A DNA stretch of 52,529 nt from the IMG/VR virus record IMGVR_UViG_3300036770_004231, positions 1-52,529 of that record; one strand, written 5' to 3'. Every line of letters starts with the position of its first letter. Position 1 is the stretch's first letter. The notes under the pieces were generated by a model, which saw nothing but the letters and a program-made list of their open reading frames with translations, did no database searches and was not told the origin of the DNA. Of the stretch, positions 13,051-20,346 are shown one piece after another. This DNA is from a virus. A program made the translations under genes and the position numbers.

Positions 13051-13712
13051 AGTTCACTGATAATCTGTTCAAAAGTTTTTCCGCTGTAGTCAACCGTCAG
13101 CGAGATAACCCAGTCATTAAATGAAGACGATGCCGGTGGATAAGGGTGCGGAATCTTCTTATAGTCTGGGTCGCCTTTTAGAAACCTAACTAAGTGCATA
13201 TCCGGCATTGAGTCAATTTCGTCAATGATTGATTGAGGAGGACTTAGCCTTTCAAAAATCATCTTTGAATAGATGGCCATTGGGTGTTCTGAGTTGAATT
13301 CCCCACCAACAAGTTGTGACCATTCCCTCATTGTTTTAAAAAGTTGAATCATTGATTTTGCGGCCCACATGGTTGATGGAGTTGGGTCGGACTGAATGTC
13401 AAACCATGACTCCATCTCTAAATATGTAATATAGAATTCAGGCTCACAATTGATGACATGCTCGTATTTTGTAACATTATTGACTTCCACAACGAAGTCA
13501 GAAACTTCAGACCGCTTCACAAACCCATGTCCGTGACTCTGGTACTCAGTGCCTTCCGTTACCAGAACACCCGTGTATGAGAGATTGTCGCATCTTTCCA
13601 TGTTTTGGAGAGAGTCAGGTTTTTCCTCTGTAAGGAAAACGCATTTTTCAATGAAGAAAATCCCTCTGTCATGGGGGTTGGAATCTCTTAGAAGTGTGTC
13701 AATATCAAGCAT
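13047..13712 (-). CDS. unknown protein of the oxidative island
   Basis: 221 residues from ATG 13712 (GAGGAACTTGAAA upstream), overlapping the preceding stop by 8 bp. No motif recognised. It is mixed alpha/beta, rich in Ser/Asp/Glu, without signal or membrane segment. HGHGFVKRSEVSDFVVEVNN could be part of a cupin-like barrel (a lone HGH), but the rest of a cupin site is not evident. Position next to the P450 suggests the same pathway; this is inference. Confidence 0.6.
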   Translation of the reverse strand: MLDIDTLLRDSNPHDRGIFFIEKCVFLTEEKPDSLQNMERCDNLSYTGVLVTEGTEYQSHGHGFVKRSEVSDFVVEVNNVTKYEHVINCEPEFYITYLEMESWFDIQSDPTPSTMWAAKSMIQLFKTMREWSQLVGGEFNSEHPMAIYSKMIFERLSPPQSIIDEIDSMPDMHLVRFLKGDPDYKKIPHPYPPASSSFNDWVISLTVDYSGKTFEQIISEL

Positions 13713-13977
13713 TTTCAAGTTCCTCAATCTTGTTGATAACTACTTTTAGTTTATCAACATTGCGAGCGACGCTCATTTTTGCTAGATGCTCGTGCCTTGG
13801 TATGTTTTCAAAAGTTGCGGTTGCTTCATTGACTTGTTGTTCGTTTGTGTAATCAAAAGAATCCGGGTCAACACCTACAACAAGAAGATTCATATAAAGG
13901 TCCTTAATAAGAAGTTCCTTTATTTTATTAAGCGCCTCGGCCCTGTCCTGTATAGTCAGAAAATTTGAAATATTCAT
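13705..13977 (-). CDS. small helical protein, paralogue of the one at 17274-17507
   Basis: 90 residues, mainly amphipathic helix. The core LLVVGVDPDSFD matches LIRVGADPDSFD in the gene at 17274-17507, and both are preceded by a similar Leu/Glu/Lys helix and followed by a Lys-rich coiled coil. The two copies lie at opposite ends of the halogenase/oxygenase block. Function unknown: possibly a chaperone or subunit for the adjacent enzymes or fibre. Confidence 0.65.
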   Translation of the reverse strand: MNISNFLTIQDRAEALNKIKELLIKDLYMNLLVVGVDPDSFDYTNEQQVNEATATFENIPRHEHLAKMSVARNVDKLKVVINKIEELENA

Positions 13978-13985
13978 ACTTGCTC

Positions 13986-14783
13986 CTATTTTTTCAGTCT
14001 CAGTCTCTCAAGAATAGAATACTTCCCTCTTTCGGTAAGGGCATTGTCTACCCTCACGCGTTCCCTCCTGTATGGAGCAGCAGTGCCCTCAAGAGGGGTT
14101 ATGTGACCCATGCCAAAACCAGTGCTGGCCACAAATCTGTAATAAGACTCGTCATTGAATAAGATTTCTTTTGTATTTGACGAACGCTGAAATGGAATCA
14201 CCATCATCAAGGGTGTTCCCCATTTGATAGAAAAAGGAGAGTCTGTCTTAATATTTAAGACAATATTTGCTGTGTGGTAAAAGTCCGTATGAACAACGGC
14301 TGGGAGAACGTCGTAATTATTGTTTGGCTCCCATAGAACCGGCAGAAAAAGCGACGACCACCCAGGCGCTGTCTCAAATCTCCATGGATTAACAATCTTG
14401 GGATACTGGGCTTCTCTTGTTTTGCCGTTTCTGACATCGTTAATAGGACATCCCACGGCAGCCTCGTAATCAAACCCTTCTATTTTGGAAACATCTGTGC
14501 CGCCTGAAGCAAACGCAAAGTTTGCGCCCCTTGTTTCCCATCTTCCTTCATTACTCGGCCTAAAATCAAAATTTGTCCAACAGGGGATGGTGACCCCTAT
14601 GTTATAGAAGTCATTTATTCCAGCGCACCTTCTTAGGGAGCCTGGATTTTTATGCAGTCTTTTAAACCAAGACGGATAGGTTTCAACAGAATTAATGAAT
14701 GGGGGCATCTCCATCAGTCTGTTGTCAAGCGGGGTAATTCGTATTTGACCAGGCTTTACTTTGGGATTCTTCTTCATGACCAT
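13986..14783 (-). CDS. conserved unknown protein adjacent to halogenase
   Basis: 265 residues (263 if the second ATG at 14777, which overlaps the preceding stop as ATGA, is used). Features: PPFINSVETYPSWFKRL, RRCAGINDFYNIGVTIPCWTNFDF, GTPLMMVIPFQRS. The pattern of a SWFK motif, a Cys-containing GINDF segment and IPxWTD/N resembles uncharacterised proteins of aquatic phages that often accompany tryptophan-halogenase genes, possibly DUF6065-type (unchecked). Beta-rich with no known catalytic motif. Likely works with the halogenase; no reaction can be proposed. Confidence 0.65.
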   Translation of the reverse strand: MVMKKNPKVKPGQIRITPLDNRLMEMPPFINSVETYPSWFKRLHKNPGSLRRCAGINDFYNIGVTIPCWTNFDFRPSNEGRWETRGANFAFASGGTDVSKIEGFDYEAAVGCPINDVRNGKTREAQYPKIVNPWRFETAPGWSSLFLPVLWEPNNNYDVLPAVVHTDFYHTANIVLNIKTDSPFSIKWGTPLMMVIPFQRSSNTKEILFNDESYYRFVASTGFGMGHITPLEGTAAPYRRERVRVDNALTERGKYSILERLRLKK

Positions 14784-16273
14784 TCATCCTCAATTGCGCT
14801 GAGTTGCCTCAATGCAACAGCATGGTCAATGAGTTCATGGTTATGACGAGACTCCCTCATCTGTGCGGCAACATTTTCAACCTGCGTCCTAATGTGCAAT
14901 CTGTCAATTGTCCTAGTAGATGGCCCAGCGCTAAATACGCCCTGTCCTTGAGCGACATGAGCCATATGGGGAGTGTGGAAAAGTTCCATATGCAAATGAG
15001 GAACGTCGGTCCTGTTTGGGGGTCTCTCTGACCAGATATCAATAAGTTCCTGCAACTCTTCGTTAAGGGGCTTTTCCTTCATCGCCGCCCAGAACGCCGT
15101 GTCAGACCTATCGCTGTAGTAATGCAGGCGAATCATTGTGAGTATGTTTCTCATAATCTCGCCATACGACTTATTGAAGTGTTTTTGTGACTTTGTGTAC
15201 GAATGGTCATATGCCGCAAGATAGGGAATCATCATTTTAATTTGTTGGATTGAAGAGCCGATGCTTGTTGCTTCTAACGGCTCAACAAAAGAGCCAGCAA
15301 GACCAATCGCAACACAGTTTTTTACCCATACCGAATCAAGGTATCCAGCGTCAAACTTGAAGTGTCTGTAGTTGTCTATCTTGTAGCCAGATATTTTTTC
15401 TGCTTCTTTAACAGCCTCATCTTCTGAACAAAAAGCGGAAGAAAATACATATCCGTTACCACGACGTTGCTGTGTTGGTATTTCCCAAACCCAGCCGCTA
15501 TCGCCTGCTATCGCCCTTGTATAGGGGCGAATTTGACCCGATGGGTCGGACTCTGTTGGAAACGCAATTGCTGAGTCTGTTAAAAGATACTCGCTAAAAG
15601 AATTCCACTTCTGATTTCCGAGTTTTTCCATCAAGACTCTTCTGAACCCAGAAGCATCAAACCAGAAATCGGCCTCAACTGAATCTGCCATATCCGTCTT
15701 AACAGATACAATGTTCCCGCTTTCCGCGTCAAGAACTATGTCATTGACTATTCCATCAACAAACTTAATTGACCTCTTAAAACAAAGCGACACAAAGTAT
15801 TCATTCAGTTTATTCGTATCAAAATGAAACTGGTTTGTGGACCTATGGAGTCCATGAACACGTATTTGATTTCTGACAAGGCCTACGGAAGTTGTCTGGT
15901 CGGTAAATAATTTTTCGTTCTCAATGAAATATGCGTAGGAGGCAAACGCGCCCCAGGCAAATATTTCATCAACTTCACTAACGCTGTGGAAATACTTTGG
16001 CGTATGAGTAGTCCAGTTTTCAAATCGGATTCCATACTTGTGGGTTGCGTCGGTTGAGACAATCATCTCCTCAAGGTCTATGTCGCAGTGCTTCATAAAC
16101 TCAGACCAATGCTCAGTGCTTCCCTCACCAACACCAATAATGCCTATTTGAGATGAAGAAATAATAGTTACGGGCGCACTTGGAAATGCTTTTCTCAGCA
16201 TTAGTGCGGTTATTAGTCCTGCTGTGCCTGAACCAACTATGCCAAATGAAAGAGGTTTTGTTTTTTCCATCAT
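14774..16273 (-). CDS. tryptophan-halogenase-like FAD-dependent enzyme
   Basis: 499 residues from ATG 16273, whose ATGA overlaps the oxygenase stop. All three flavin-dependent halogenase signatures are present: G-S-G-T-A-G in the N-terminal Rossmann strand, GWVWEIP (the W-x-W-x-I-P motif that distinguishes halogenases from monooxygenases), and the catalytic Lys in HKYGIRFENW, which is residue 79 from this start, the same number as in PrnA. FVEPLEATS carries the expected Glu. It would use FADH2, oxygen and halide to make Lys-bound hypohalous species. No flavin reductase is nearby, so a host one is expected. Related halogenases are known in cyanophages; the substrate here is unknown. Confidence 0.93.
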   Translation of the reverse strand: MMEKTKPLSFGIVGSGTAGLITALMLRKAFPSAPVTIISSSQIGIIGVGEGSTEHWSEFMKHCDIDLEEMIVSTDATHKYGIRFENWTTHTPKYFHSVSEVDEIFAWGAFASYAYFIENEKLFTDQTTSVGLVRNQIRVHGLHRSTNQFHFDTNKLNEYFVSLCFKRSIKFVDGIVNDIVLDAESGNIVSVKTDMADSVEADFWFDASGFRRVLMEKLGNQKWNSFSEYLLTDSAIAFPTESDPSGQIRPYTRAIAGDSGWVWEIPTQQRRGNGYVFSSAFCSEDEAVKEAEKISGYKIDNYRHFKFDAGYLDSVWVKNCVAIGLAGSFVEPLEATSIGSSIQQIKMMIPYLAAYDHSYTKSQKHFNKSYGEIMRNILTMIRLHYYSDRSDTAFWAAMKEKPLNEELQELIDIWSERPPNRTDVPHLHMELFHTPHMAHVAQGQGVFSAGPSTRTIDRLHIRTQVENVAAQMRESRHNHELIDHAVALRQLSAIEDEWS

Positions 16274-16851
16274 TGGAACCACGTTACCATTGAATACTTA
16301 GTTCCTTTTTGGACGGGATGAGCGATGTGTGTGTATGGAAAGTTGCTTGGAAAAAGAATCACTGAGCCAGGGTCAAGTTTTGTTGAAAAAGTAAAATTGA
16401 CAAATTCAAGTTCTCCGCCAACTTCTGCTGTCCCGAGGCTTGCTACAAGACTAAAAACTCTTTTATTTTCTGGATGGTGGTCATGGTGCGCTTTGTATTC
16501 GGCCATTCCTGTGTATTTAAGGATTGAGATAAGTTCATGGCTTCCGCCGCTAAGAGAATGGTCTTCAACATAGTCATTGACGACCTCAATGCAGGGGGCG
16601 TATATCTCAGACCTAAAGATTTGAGAAAGTTCAGTCATTCCATATGGGGGCAAAAGACTTGTTGCCATGCAACTCATTGAGGTTCTGTGCTTATTGAGAT
16701 GTCCAGAACCTCCACCAACTCTTGAATATTCCCAGAAAAGTTCTGTTTCTTCATCATTTTCTATTGATTGTTCAAGTTTTTGAATGAAATCTTTAGGGTC
16801 AAAAACATCTTTGTAAATACTGATGCACGTTGCTGGATTTTCAAAAATCAT
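16270..16851 (-). CDS. 2-oxoglutarate/Fe(II)-dependent oxygenase (prolyl-4-hydroxylase-like)
   Basis: 193 residues. The iron facial triad is H122-x-D124 in KAHHDHHPENKR, with distal H175 in PYTHIAHPV. K185 in GTKYSMVTWF takes the place of the Arg that binds 2-oxoglutarate. GGELEF and DPGSVILFPS between them are typical of the P4H/PKHD fold. It is translationally coupled to the halogenase by a 4-bp overlap on one side and to the 139-residue gene on the other. It could hydroxylate a protein side chain or small molecule. A collagen-like fibre encoded at 22.6-23.9 kb is one conceivable protein substrate. Confidence 0.9.
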   Translation of the reverse strand: MIFENPATCISIYKDVFDPKDFIQKLEQSIENDEETELFWEYSRVGGGSGHLNKHRTSMSCMATSLLPPYGMTELSQIFRSEIYAPCIEVVNDYVEDHSLSGGSHELISILKYTGMAEYKAHHDHHPENKRVFSLVASLGTAEVGGELEFVNFTFSTKLDPGSVILFPSNFPYTHIAHPVQKGTKYSMVTWFQ

Positions 16852-17267
16852 AAGACACCAAAAGTTCCTTCTGCAATAACAGCGTCCCCCTCTGACAGTA
16901 TTTTAAAACTGTATTGACCTTCTGTATTCATTCTCACCCTAAACTTTGCAGAATGACTTTCTCTGACTCTAGGAGCAAAGACGCTTTCATTCCCGTGCTC
17001 ATCCGTAATCTTAATAAATACAGACGAAGGAAAAGTAATAAACTCATTTGTGTAGTCAATAGGATTTAAGAATCCCTTTTTAACTTCGCGTTTATACGAC
17101 AGAATATCTGTTTCCGGTATTTGAATAACCGTAATTTCAGTAATATCCGTCTCTTCTTGTTTCCCGATTTGGATTCCAAGTTGCAAATCTTTTGACAAAG
17201 ATACTGCTATCTCTGGTATTTTGCCTTCTTCAAGTTTTGCAAATGGGACGTAAATTTGCCTTTTCAT
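16848..17267 (-). CDS. unknown beta-rich protein of the oxidative island
   Basis: 139 residues, overlapping the oxygenase start by four bases. Charged beta strands dominate (DITEITVIQIPETD, FITFPSSVFIKITDEHG, KFRVRMNTEGQYSFKIL). The C-terminal half looks like a small Ig-like or carbohydrate-binding-like sandwich. No catalytic motif. Probably works with the oxygenase or belongs to the virion; unresolved. Confidence 0.6.
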   Translation of the reverse strand: MKRQIYVPFAKLEEGKIPEIAVSLSKDLQLGIQIGKQEETDITEITVIQIPETDILSYKREVKKGFLNPIDYTNEFITFPSSVFIKITDEHGNESVFAPRVRESHSAKFRVRMNTEGQYSFKILSEGDAVIAEGTFGVL

Positions 17268-17273
17268 GCCCCA

Positions 17274-17507
17274 TCACGATAGAGAAGTAATTTTTTCCTT
17301 TACGAGATTGATGGAACTTATCAGTTGCTTCAATCTCATCACTTCACCCTCTGTTGCGGGTGCCCTTAGTGATTCAATCTCTGACTCATCAAAGGAATCT
17401 GGGTCAGCACCGACACGAATAAGTGTGTTGTAAATCTCAAGCGCAAGTGTTTTTTCTGCTGCTTGTAGGGACTGCAGTTTTTGTTCGTTTGTGAGATTGA
17501 GTTCCAT
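17274..17507 (-). CDS. small helical protein with DPDSFD motif
   Basis: 77 residues, AGGAAAAAA upstream of the ATG. Two helices flank LIRVGADPDSFDESEIESL. It shares the VGxDPDSFD core and layout with the 90-residue protein at 13705-13977. It lies between the large His-rich fibre gene and the oxidative island. Function unknown; a fibre chaperone or enzyme partner is possible. Confidence 0.65.
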   Translation of the reverse strand: MELNLTNEQKLQSLQAAEKTLALEIYNTLIRVGADPDSFDESEIESLRAPATEGEVMRLKQLISSINLVKEKITSLS

Positions 17508-17514
17508 TTTTTTC

Positions 17515-19269
17515 CTATTCGTTTATGAGTATATATGCCGAACCATTTTCAGCAGAAAAGTTGTCGCTGGAATCCAGTAATCCTGCTCTTGTGTCGTATG
17601 TTATCGTACCGGCGACACTATCACATACTAGCAAAATAGAACCTCCTCCGCCAGCGCCTCCCCTTTTCCCCGGCTGTCCGTCAGTGCCTGCGCTTCCAGT
17701 TACTGCTGGAGCGGCAGCCCCCCCAGCCCCTCCAGCCCCTCCAGCCCAATGGCCATCGGGCTGGGCGGTAAAGGTTTGTGGGTTGGCGTGGTGTGACCAT
17801 CTGTTGGCATTGAGATATCCGTTGCTATAAGTATGGGGACCATGGTGGTGCCCACCGCCCACCTGCATACCGCCTCCCTGGTTTGTCCCGTTTCCTAGGT
17901 CGTTTCCGTTTGCATGACCGTGTGTGTGCGCCGGATGGGCGTGTCCAGCGTGAATGTGCCCATCGTGGCCACCGGCATGCACATGCTCAATTCTTCCATG
18001 GAATGTGCCGTTTGTTGCCGGATGACTGTGCTGTCCGGCATGGTTCCGTTTTGCGTGAGAATGGATAACTGAAGGCCAGTTGTGGGTGTGTGTAATGCCG
18101 CCGTGTCCGTCGTTTGAGTGTGGATGGTGTCTTGCGCCGTAGTGGTGATAGTGACCGGAGTTGAAGTAATGGCCGCCGTGGTAACTAGCCGCGATGTGGT
18201 AGGCAGCATTTTTATAGTCGCCAGGAGAATGAAAAGCAGGCTGATGGGTTCCACAGCAGTGTGGATGCGGATTTACTGTGTGAGCATGAAAATCCGAGAA
18301 AATTGCATAGCCGTGGTGATGACTGGGATTGTGTGTGTAAGTAAGTGGATTCGCTACAGGGGGAACGTGATAGGCCAAATTTGGCGCTGGGGTTCCAGAA
18401 GACCCAGCAGTACCAGGATTGCCAGTTTGTCCTGGAGAGCCAGGTAGACCAAGTGAGCCATCGGAACCCGACATCCCTAGTGAAATAAATTTTCCACTTC
18501 CGACTATGTGCTTTGCCACTACGCAAACAACTCCACCGCCATAGCCTGGAGAACCGCCTGCTCCACCTAGACCGCCAGCACCTCCGAGACCAGGCGTCGC
18601 CCCTGTTGCACTTCCTGCACTTCCTGCACTTCCTGCGCCGCCGGGAACCCCAATTGTCAGCCTGTAGGGGTTAACTACGCTGTTCACGCTTCCTGTCGCT
18701 GCTCCCGCAGCGCCGGGGGAACCTTCTTTCCCGGGCCAAGTATCCAAATCTGTTAATGCTGGAGTTGTTTCTCCAGACTGCCCATCTGCGCCCTGACTTC
18801 CGCCTGTCCCACTAGAGCCGCCACTAATTGGGGTTATCCCGGATGAGACATCAAAAAATACACCACCCGACATTGCATTAATGTCTTTGTACAAATAAGA
18901 AGGTAGTGCCGTTGCTCCAGGGCTGGTGTAACCACCGCCCTGGCCGCCGGTCCTGTATGTGATGACGCCAGAAGAATTGCCACTTACTGTGCCGTCTGGA
19001 ACTGGACTGTCTGGCTCGTAAACAGTGTTTTCACTAATGCTTCCTATCCCTATAAACCCATTGAGTGTAAGGGTTTCTTTTACAAAAACCCTGTATCCAT
19101 TTGTTGACAAAAATGCGCCACTCTGTACATCTAGGGTGTTGTAGTACATATCAGATGTTAGTGATACTGTTGAACCAGATGGTATTACTACGTCTGAATC
19201 TAGCCCGCTACCATAGATTTGGTCATTTCCAGACCTCTGAAGATATTCTGGCCTATTTAATCTTTCCAT
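17515..19269 (-). CDS. large tail fibre with glycine-rich and extremely histidine-rich domains
   Basis: 584 residues. The N-terminal domain (1-140: DQIYGSGLDSDVVIPSGSTV, SDMYYNTLDVQSG, GYRVFVKETLTLNG) is shared with the next fibre gene upstream. Residues 140-300 are Gly/Ser/Ala-rich with collagen-like pieces (GSPGQTGNPGTAGSSG). Residues 301-494 contain 45 His in 194 positions, many as HxH or HH. Residues 505-545 are Gly-rich, then a short beta end. HxH motifs coordinate metal in the tips of some long tail fibres (T4 gp37), so this segment probably binds Fe, Zn or Ni in a trimeric shaft. It is the fibre closest to the halogenase/oxygenase genes. Confidence 0.8.
   Translation of the reverse strand: MERLNRPEYLQRSGNDQIYGSGLDSDVVIPSGSTVSLTSDMYYNTLDVQSGAFLSTNGYRVFVKETLTLNGFIGIGSISENTVYEPDSPVPDGTVSGNSSGVITYRTGGQGGGYTSPGATALPSYLYKDINAMSGGVFFDVSSGITPISGGSSGTGGSQGADGQSGETTPALTDLDTWPGKEGSPGAAGAATGSVNSVVNPYRLTIGVPGGAGSAGSAGSATGATPGLGGAGGLGGAGGSPGYGGGVVCVVAKHIVGSGKFISLGMSGSDGSLGLPGSPGQTGNPGTAGSSGTPAPNLAYHVPPVANPLTYTHNPSHHHGYAIFSDFHAHTVNPHPHCCGTHQPAFHSPGDYKNAAYHIAASYHGGHYFNSGHYHHYGARHHPHSNDGHGGITHTHNWPSVIHSHAKRNHAGQHSHPATNGTFHGRIEHVHAGGHDGHIHAGHAHPAHTHGHANGNDLGNGTNQGGGMQVGGGHHHGPHTYSNGYLNANRWSHHANPQTFTAQPDGHWAGGAGGAGGAAAPAVTGSAGTDGQPGKRGGAGGGGSILLVCDSVAGTITYDTRAGLLDSSDNFSAENGSAYILINE
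17788..18369 (-). other. histidine-rich segment (45 His in 194 residues)
   Basis: Corresponds to residues 301-494 of the large fibre. Representative pieces are PSHHHGYAIF, GHYHHYGARHHPH, HIHAGHAHPAHTHGHA and GGGHHHGPHT. Two adjacent Cys (C338, C339) lie within it. The local frequency of His is about 23 percent, far above normal protein content. Confidence 0.95.
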
Positions 19270-19275
19270 GATTCA

Positions 19276-19995
19276 TTACACCAACTGCATGTAGTTGACT
19301 GTTCCTGGAAAATCGCCCGTCACATCAGTTTCTATAGAGTACGGTAGTTGTGGCGCGCTTGAAACTATAAGTATTACTCCGCCTCCCGCTGGAGGTGTAG
19401 CAGGGGCGGCTATGGAACCAAAGCCAGATATATAGCGGGCAGCAATAATAACTACTCCGCCACCAGCCTCCCCTGAGCCACCGGCACCCCCTCTGAGCCA
19501 CGTCGGTCCACCGGATGCCGTTATGGAGTAGCCCTTAATTGCTTGATGGGGGACAGTCCACCACGACGTTCCACCCAGGGATTCCAGTGGTGGCGTTGCA
19601 GTTGTCGTATTTCCAGAACCTCCCAGCGAATGGGTTACCGACTGCAAAGCCGCACCCCCCTGGTAAATACTTCCAGGGGTTGACCATCCTGATGTAAAGC
19701 CAATAATGGAGGTGCCATGCATCATAAGCATATTCTTGACAAATATTCTGTACCCCTTGGGGGCAAGACGTACTTGGTCATTTATGGTCAAGTTATGAAA
19801 GTACATGTCTCTCGTCATTGAGTAGACATTGTCATCCTGCCCCTCTGAGCCTGGAACCATTCCAAGCACTGTATCTATGCCATTAAGTACGGCATTTCCG
19901 TCAGAACCAGTTCCATAAATAGGGTCAGCAGCATCAATGAAGTCATTGATGTCAGCCTGTTTGTTGATTCTTGAAATGCTGTTGAAGTACGTCAT
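19276..19995 (-). CDS. tail fibre protein, shortened relative of the His-rich fibre
   Basis: 239 residues. It shares with the downstream fibre the start block (DPIYGTGSDGNAVLNGIDTV, TRDMYFHNLTINDQVRLAPKGYRIFVKNML) and a glycine-rich end (GGAGGSGEAGGGVVIIAARYISG). It lacks the His-rich insertion. It looks like a duplication product, and the pair may be co-assembled or alternative fibres. Confidence 0.75.
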   Translation of the reverse strand: MTYFNSISRINKQADINDFIDAADPIYGTGSDGNAVLNGIDTVLGMVPGSEGQDDNVYSMTRDMYFHNLTINDQVRLAPKGYRIFVKNMLMMHGTSIIGFTSGWSTPGSIYQGGAALQSVTHSLGGSGNTTTATPPLESLGGTSWWTVPHQAIKGYSITASGGPTWLRGGAGGSGEAGGGVVIIAARYISGFGSIAAPATPPAGGGVILIVSSAPQLPYSIETDVTGDFPGTVNYMQLV

Positions 19996-19996
19996 A

Positions 19997-20338
19997 TCAC
20001 ACCGTTGTTGTTACGACTCCAGAAATAATCAGGTTTACTACATCGTCGTCAGAAGCGCTCGCCCAAATTTTTTCGCCATTAGATATCGGCAAACTTGTCA
20101 TAACCATGACTGTTTCGTTGGCGCTAATTGAGAATTCGCTAAAAAACCTGTCGGTCGCAGCAGAAGTTGTAGCAGCACTGTCCGTTAAAGCAAGGCTTAC
20201 GGTCACAGTGCTTGCGCTTGTGTTGCACAGCATTACCTGCGTAATCAGAACATCGGTTGACGAAGGAACTGTATAGACAACTTCGTCGGTTGCGTCAATA
20301 GGAGTTTTGACTAATCTTGTTTGTACTGGGATAGACAT
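19997..20338 (-). CDS. small tail-fibre-associated protein
   Basis: 113 residues, GAGGT before the ATG. The beta-rich sequence (VVYTVPSSTDVLITQVMLCNTSASTVTVSLAL and ISNGEKIWASASDDDVVNLIISG) resembles the small sandwich protein at 26625-26957. Such proteins occur between fibre genes in aquatic phages and probably cap or attach a fibre. Confidence 0.65.
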   Translation of the reverse strand: MSIPVQTRLVKTPIDATDEVVYTVPSSTDVLITQVMLCNTSASTVTVSLALTDSAATTSAATDRFFSEFSISANETVMVMTSLPISNGEKIWASASDDDVVNLIISGVVTTTV

Positions 20339-20346
20339 TTTTTACC

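Noticed and set aside
17895-18447. Alternative ORFs across the His-rich segment
   Set aside because: The His-rich frame continues an intact fibre gene with shared N-terminal and C-terminal domains; other frames lack starts and family features.
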